Assembly: GCA_017616895.1 (NCBI GenBank)
Contig: JAFZXE010000029.1
Span: 1-64,000 of the forward strand
DNA from: Bacteroidales bacterium
Lineage (GTDB): Bacteria > Bacteroidota > Bacteroidia > Bacteroidales > P3
Reading direction: 5' to 3'
DNA length: 64,000 nt
In this document: one piece after another, positions 60,316-64,000 of the stretch
Position numbering within the stretch: position 1 is the stretch's first letter
Layout: each line of letters starts with the position of its first letter
Position numbers and translations under genes: made by a program
Notes under the pieces: model-generated
What the model was told of the DNA's origin: nothing
Database searches by the model: none
The model's input: the letters and a program-made list of their open reading frames with translations, nothing else

Positions 60316-61806
60316 ATGGTCGAGAAGATAAAGATACACAAAGGGTTGGACATACCGCTCGGCGGAGCGGCGGAGCCTCGTTTTGCCGACAGACGCGACA
60401 TCGCTCTGTATGGCATCATGCCCGAGGACTTCGTGGGATTTACCCCGAGGTTGGAGGTGCACGAGGGCGACCATGTAATGTGCGGCCAGCCGCTGATGAG
60501 CGACAAAAACAACCCTCGCATCAGGCTCACGTCGCCGGTGTGCGGCACCGTGAAAGAGGTGCGGCGCGGCGAACGCAGAGCCATCACCGCGGTGGTGGTG
60601 GAGAAAGATGAGGTGCAGCAACCATGGAAGTGCGACACCGAGAGTATCAAAACCCGTGAAGGGCTTATCGAGGCTATGACCGACTGCGGCCTTTGGGCGA
60701 TGATGCGCCAGAGACCTTTCGGCACAATCGCCAACCCCAACGACAAACCGAGGGATATCTTCATCAGCTTCTTCGACACGGCACCATTGGCTCCGTGCCC
60801 GGAGAGGGCGATTAATGTTTCGTGCTTGGAGAGGGCGATTAATGTTTCGTGCCCGGAGATGGCTAACAATAGACAATGGCTGGCGGCTGGATTGAACGCA
60901 CTTGCGATGTTGACGGAGGGGATGGTGCATGTGTGCGTTAGTGGTCAGTGGTCAGTGGTCAGTGGTCAGTTAGCGGACAACATTATTTTCCATGAGGTTA
61001 CGGGGCCTCACCCTGCGGGAAACATAGGCACTCAGATTGCCGCCATAGCGCCGATAAACAAAGGCGAGAAGGTGTGGACGATGAATCGTCAGGATGTGGC
61101 GACGCTGGGACGGCTGGTGACGACGGGAGAATATGTGCCTGAGCGCTATGTGGCCGTTACCGGTCCTGCGGCAGCGCATCCGCAATACTATCATATCACG
61201 GCAGGAGCTTCGCTTGGCGAACTGCTGAAAGGGCAACTTAGCAGCGCCAACTATCCGAAGTTGGCGCTCAGCAGTCAGCAGTTAGCAGTTAGTGGGACAC
61301 GCGTCATATCGGGCAACGTGCTGAGCGGTCGCGCTGTGGGGGTTGACGGATTTGTCGGTGCCTATGACAGTCAGGTGACGCTGATTGAGGAGGGCGACTG
61401 CTACGACTTCATGGGGTGGCTGATGCCGGGATTGAAGAAACACAGCTTCTCGCGGACGTTCCTTTCGGGGGTGCTGAATAGAAGTGACCGGAACATGGTG
61501 ACCAGTGACCAGACACAGGTCACTCATCACAGGTCACTCATCACATATAAATTCAACACCAACCTGCACGGCGGGGAGCGGCCGCTGGTGTTCAGCGGAG
61601 ACTTCGAGCGGGTGTTCCCGTTTGACATCTACCCAACCCAGCTGATAAAAGCCGCCATCGTAGGCGACATAGAGCTGATGGAGAAGCTGGGAATCTACGA
61701 GGTGGAACCCGAGGACTTCTCCCTGTGTGAATATATCGACCCGTCGAAAACAGAGATACAATCGATTATACGCGGAGCGCTGGAGAAATTGAGGAATGAG
61801 TTTTAA
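60316..61806 (+). CDS. nqrA: Na+-translocating NADH:quinone reductase subunit A, with repeat inserts
   Basis: A 496-residue subunit, longer than the roughly 450 residues usual for NqrA. Typical segments are IHKGLDIPLGGAAEPRF, LTSPVCGTVKEVRRGERRAI, FFDTAPLAP, EVTGPHPAGNIGTQIAAIAPINKGEKVW and KTEIQSIIRGALEKLRNEF. NqrA is the cytoplasmic subunit of the sodium-pumping complex. The extra length comes from four in-frame repeat-derived stretches: a duplicated 9-residue ERAINVSC unit (60797-60860), SGQWSVVSGQ (about 60933-60972), a QQLAVSG stretch (about 61262-61300) and SDQTQVTHHRS (about 61480-61552). It leads the nqr operon. Confidence 0.9.
   Translation: MVEKIKIHKGLDIPLGGAAEPRFADRRDIALYGIMPEDFVGFTPRLEVHEGDHVMCGQPLMSDKNNPRIRLTSPVCGTVKEVRRGERRAITAVVVEKDEVQQPWKCDTESIKTREGLIEAMTDCGLWAMMRQRPFGTIANPNDKPRDIFISFFDTAPLAPCPERAINVSCLERAINVSCPEMANNRQWLAAGLNALAMLTEGMVHVCVSGQWSVVSGQLADNIIFHEVTGPHPAGNIGTQIAAIAPINKGEKVWTMNRQDVATLGRLVTTGEYVPERYVAVTGPAAAHPQYYHITAGASLGELLKGQLSSANYPKLALSSQQLAVSGTRVISGNVLSGRAVGVDGFVGAYDSQVTLIEEGDCYDFMGWLMPGLKKHSFSRTFLSGVLNRSDRNMVTSDQTQVTHHRSLITYKFNTNLHGGERPLVFSGDFERVFPFDIYPTQLIKAAIVGDIELMEKLGIYEVEPEDFSLCEYIDPSKTEIQSIIRGALEKLRNEF
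60797..60860. repeat. 27-bp tandem duplication inside nqrA
   Basis: GGAGAGGGCGATTAATGTTT is followed by CGTGC and the unit repeats with two changes, giving two copies of a 9-residue peptide. It is in frame because 27 is a multiple of three. Confidence 0.8.
60933..60972. repeat. GTCAGTG heptamer array inside nqrA
   Basis: Four consecutive GTCAGTG/GTCAGTT units preceded by GTTAGTG, in frame. Confidence 0.9.
61262..61300. repeat. GCAGTTA/GCAGTCA heptamers inside nqrA
   Basis: About four units (GCAGTCA, GCAGTTA, GCAGTTA, GTGGGAC), in frame. Confidence 0.7.
61480..61552. repeat. GTGACCA/GGTCACT heptamers inside nqrA
   Basis: Degenerate units GTGACCG, GTGACCA, GTGACCA and then CAGGTCACTCATCA twice. 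It is the same family as in the PPTase gene. Confidence 0.75.
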
Positions 61807-61946
61807 GCAGTCAGCAGTTAGCAGTCAGTAGTTAGTAGTTAGCAGTCAGTAGTTAGTAGTTAGCAGTCAGTAGTTAGCAGTCAGTAGTTAGCAGTCAGTA
61901 GTTAGCAGTTAGCAGTCAGTGGTTAGTGGTTAGTGGTTAGTATTAA
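61807..61946. repeat. GTCAGTA/GTTAGCA heptamer array between nqrA and nqrB
   Basis: About twenty consecutive 7-bp units (GTCAGTA, GTTAGTA, GTTAGCA, GTTAGTG). They fill nearly the whole nqrA-nqrB gap. It is the longest array in the window. Confidence 0.92.
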
Positions 61947-61956
61947 GTTTTAAGTC

Positions 61957-63147
61957 ATGAACGGACTTCGGAGATACATAGACAAGATAAAGCCCACTTT
62001 CAGCGAGGGGGGCAAGCTTGCGTGGCTGCAAAGCACCTTCGAGGCGTTCGAGACTTTCCTGTTCACGCCGAACACCGTCACCAAGCGCGGAAGCCATATA
62101 CGCGACGCCGTCGATATGAAGCGGTCGATGATTACGGTGGTGATAGCGCTGATGCCGGCGTTGCTGTTCGGCATGTGGAACATAGGATGGCAGAGTTTGG
62201 TGGTTAGTGGTCAGTGGTCGGTAGTCAGTGGGCCGCAGGCAGGGTTCTGGCTGTGCTTCGTCTTCGGATTGGTTAGGATGCTGCCGCTGATTGCGGTATC
62301 GTATATCGTGGGACTTTCGATAGAGTTCGCCTTCGCACAGGTTCGCCACCACGAGGTGAACGAAGGATTTCTGGTCACGGGATTGATAATACCGATGATT
62401 GTGCCGGTGACCACACCGCTGTGGCAGCTAGCGCTGGCGGTAGCCTTCGCAGTAGTGATAGGCAAAGAGGTGTTTGGTGGCACGGGGATGAACTTTCTTA
62501 ACCCCGCATTGGTAGCGCGCGCATTCCTTTTCTTCGCCTACCCGACACACATGTCGGGCGACTCGGTGTGGACGGCGGCGAAATGGTGGGGAACTGACGC
62601 CATCGCGGGTGCGACGCCGCTGGGCGAGATGATGGGCGGAGGCATAAGACCTACGGCATCGCTGATAGACATGTTTTTAGGTACCACCGCCGGCTCTACC
62701 TGCGAGACCTCGACGGTGGCGATACTCATAGGAGCTTTGATACTACTGGGAAGCGGCATCGCCTCGTGGCGCACGATGCTGAGCGTGGTGATAGGCGGCG
62801 GAGTGATGGGAATTGTGTTTAACCTCATCGGCGCCAACAGCTACATGCAGATGCCATTCTACTACCACTACGTGATGGGCGGATTTATGTTCGGCGCGGT
62901 GTTTATGGCCACCGACCCCGTGACCTCGGCACAGACGAATGCCGGCAAATGGATATACGGCTTGCTGATAGGCGTGTTCGCCGTGCTGCTGAGGGTGGGC
63001 AACCCCGCCTACCCCGAAGGTATGATGCTCAGCATACTGCTGATGAACTGCTTTGCGCCGCTGATTGACCACTGTGTGGTGGCCGTCAACATCAAGCGAC
63101 GCAAGAAAAGATGGGTCCGTGCCCGGACAGGGCAGTCAGTTGAATAG
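61957..63147 (+). CDS. nqrB: Na+-NQR subunit B
   Basis: A 396-residue inner-membrane subunit with the FMN-bearing motif AIAGATPLGEM (the Thr in GAT is the likely covalent FMN site), GTGMNFLNPALVARAFLFFA and GTTAGSTCETSTVAI. It holds flavin and takes part in sodium transport. Between the first two membrane helices, WQSLVVSGQWSVVSGPQAG is encoded by a heptamer array (about 62199-62240), in frame. It follows nqrA in the operon. Confidence 0.92.
   Translation: MNGLRRYIDKIKPTFSEGGKLAWLQSTFEAFETFLFTPNTVTKRGSHIRDAVDMKRSMITVVIALMPALLFGMWNIGWQSLVVSGQWSVVSGPQAGFWLCFVFGLVRMLPLIAVSYIVGLSIEFAFAQVRHHEVNEGFLVTGLIIPMIVPVTTPLWQLALAVAFAVVIGKEVFGGTGMNFLNPALVARAFLFFAYPTHMSGDSVWTAAKWWGTDAIAGATPLGEMMGGGIRPTASLIDMFLGTTAGSTCETSTVAILIGALILLGSGIASWRTMLSVVIGGGVMGIVFNLIGANSYMQMPFYYHYVMGGFMFGAVFMATDPVTSAQTNAGKWIYGLLIGVFAVLLRVGNPAYPEGMMLSILLMNCFAPLIDHCVVAVNIKRRKKRWVRARTGQSVE
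62199..62240. repeat. GTCAGTG heptamer array inside nqrB
   Basis: Five or so units (GGTTAGT, GGTCAGT, GGTCGGT, AGTCAGT), in frame in the loop after the first membrane helix. Confidence 0.85.
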
Positions 63148-63208
63148 TTGGAAACTATGGTATAACGAAATTACGGTACAACGAAAAGAAATCAAGCCTT
63201 AACTCTCC

Positions 63209-63805
63209 ATGAAGCACTTCACGAACCGATATATGTTGCTTTATTCGCTGGCGCTGGTGGCGGTGTTGGCTGTGGTGCTGTCGGTTACGGCTGTGGCCTT
63301 GAAGCCGCGAGAAGAGAGGAACCGACAGATTGAGCAGCAGCAGATGATTCTCAAAACCATCGGGCTCGAATGTGCCAAAAGCGAGACGGCTCAGGCTTAC
63401 GACCGCCACATCACCGAAGCCCAATGCGACGGCCAGACATACTACCGCTACGACTGCGACGGACGGCAGGGCATCATCCTACCCCTTCACGGTACAGGCC
63501 TCTGGGGACCTATCTGGGGATACTTGGCGCTCGACTGCAGCGACAACGTGGTGGGCGCCGTCTTCGACCATAAAGGCGAGACGCCGGGATTGGGAGGTGA
63601 GATTGCAACCGACAAGTTCGCCCAGCGTTTTGTCGGAAAATGTATGGACGAGCATCCCATATACCTTATCAAAAACGCCGACAAAAAGAACCCCTATCAA
63701 GTCGATGCCATCAGCGGCGGCACCATGACCAGCAACGGTGTGACGCAGATGCTGGAAGAAGGATATTTCGACTACGTTAAGATAAAAGAGAACACCGCCA
63801 AATGA
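63209..63805 (+). CDS. nqrC: Na+-NQR subunit C
   Basis: A 198-residue subunit with one N-terminal membrane helix (LLYSLALVAVLAVVLSVTAVAL) and a periplasmic FMN-binding domain. The covalent FMN motif is SGGTMTSNGV near residue 170, where the usual form is SGAT; the Thr is kept. GLWGPIWGYLALD and HKGETPGLGGEI are family hallmarks. It is shorter than many NqrC proteins but retains the core. Its stop overlaps the nqrD start (ATGA). Confidence 0.92.
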   Translation: MKHFTNRYMLLYSLALVAVLAVVLSVTAVALKPREERNRQIEQQQMILKTIGLECAKSETAQAYDRHITEAQCDGQTYYRYDCDGRQGIILPLHGTGLWGPIWGYLALDCSDNVVGAVFDHKGETPGLGGEIATDKFAQRFVGKCMDEHPIYLIKNADKKNPYQVDAISGGTMTSNGVTQMLEEGYFDYVKIKENTAK

Positions 63806-64000
63806 AAAACTGGAAGCTGATAACGATGCCTTTCGACAAGGAGAACCCGATAACCGTTCAGGTGTTGGGCATCTGCTCCTGTCTGGCGGTCACCGCCCAG
63901 CTGAAGCCCGCGCTGGTGATGGCGGTGTCGGTGACGGTGGTGGTGGCGTTGGCAAACCTCATCATCTCGCTTCTACGCAAGAGCATACCGCCACGCATAC
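63802..64000 (+). CDS. nqrD: Na+-NQR subunit D (3' partial)
   Basis: The first 66 residues are visible: MKNWKLITMPFDKENPITVQ, then a membrane helix (VLGICSCLAVTAQLKPALVM) and the start of a second. NqrD is a membrane subunit with NqrE. The frame runs off the right edge. Confidence 0.9.
   Translation, partial: MKNWKLITMPFDKENPITVQVLGICSCLAVTAQLKPALVMAVSVTVVVALANLIISLLRKSIPPRI

Noticed and set aside
61807..61946. CRISPR-like array
   Set aside because: Units are 7 bp with no spacers and no cas genes nearby; this is a simple tandem repeat.
1..64000. tRNA or rRNA genes
   Set aside because: No cloverleaf with a T-loop GTTCRA motif or rRNA-like segment was recognised by eye; a covariance search would be needed to exclude a tRNA fully.

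Overview
The window is a chromosomal segment of a member of the Bacteroidetes, most likely Bacteroidales. The evidence is the set of TAnnTTTG -7 promoter elements with almost no Shine-Dalgarno signals, many Cys-anchored lipoproteins, a TonB receptor/DUF4249 pair, type IX secretion (T9SS) sorting domains, a DAHP synthase/chorismate mutase fusion, an Na+-NQR operon and the rSAM/lipoprotein pair. Most genes are GC-rich, but the restriction-modification, toxin-antitoxin and sigma-factor loci are visibly more AT-rich. I cannot name a genus. No rRNA, tRNA, CRISPR array or complete insertion sequence was seen.

Layout: 1-1707 is the 3' part of a GH20 glycosidase with a frameshifted tail. 1768-6042 holds a beta-helix lipoprotein, a radical-SAM enzyme with its partner lipoprotein, and the shikimate enzyme. 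6149-9324 is an AccI-like restriction-modification (R-M) system. 9440-18403 holds a lipoprotein, rpmA-rplU, DUF4249/TonB receptor, a peptide transporter, a tsaC-type gene with a phosphopantetheinyl transferase, and DUF3467. 18537-29688 holds a 3541-residue T9SS surface protein and a small exported protein with a related leader. 30339-33195 holds an Aat-FolK fusion and glutamine synthetase. 33714-34076 carries two MITE-like inverted-repeat elements around a promoter. 34105-41039 holds aminopeptidase, nucleoside kinase, a 34-residue membrane peptide, a CobW GTPase, CstA and a YD-repeat protein. 41101-42370 holds a PD-(D/E)XK-like protein and a LOG-family protein. 42566-46195 is an ECF-sigma locus with lipoproteins and a thioredoxin-fold protein. 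47225-52386 is a minus-strand run with a split transketolase interrupted by a VWA gene. 52614-55849 holds a lipoprotein, an EamA transporter and small proteins. 56026-60274 is an island with an Eco47II-like R-M system and a toxin-antitoxin segment between 49-bp direct repeats. 60316-64000 is nqrABC and the start of nqrD.

Two signals stand out. First, degenerate short tandem repeats (7-bp units such as CAAAATT, GTCAGTG and GTCACTG, plus 8-, 9- and 11-bp families) are scattered between genes and also lie inside conserved genes: GH20, phosphopantetheinyl transferase, folK, a VWA protein, nqrA, nqrB and a nuclease-like gene. All are in frame except in GH20, where the conserved C-terminus continues in another frame. 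Second, the adenine methyltransferase of the AccI-like system and the cytosine methyltransferase of the Eco47II-like system, about 50 kb apart, end in the same C-terminal domain of about 115 residues. Neither is explained by the annotated families.
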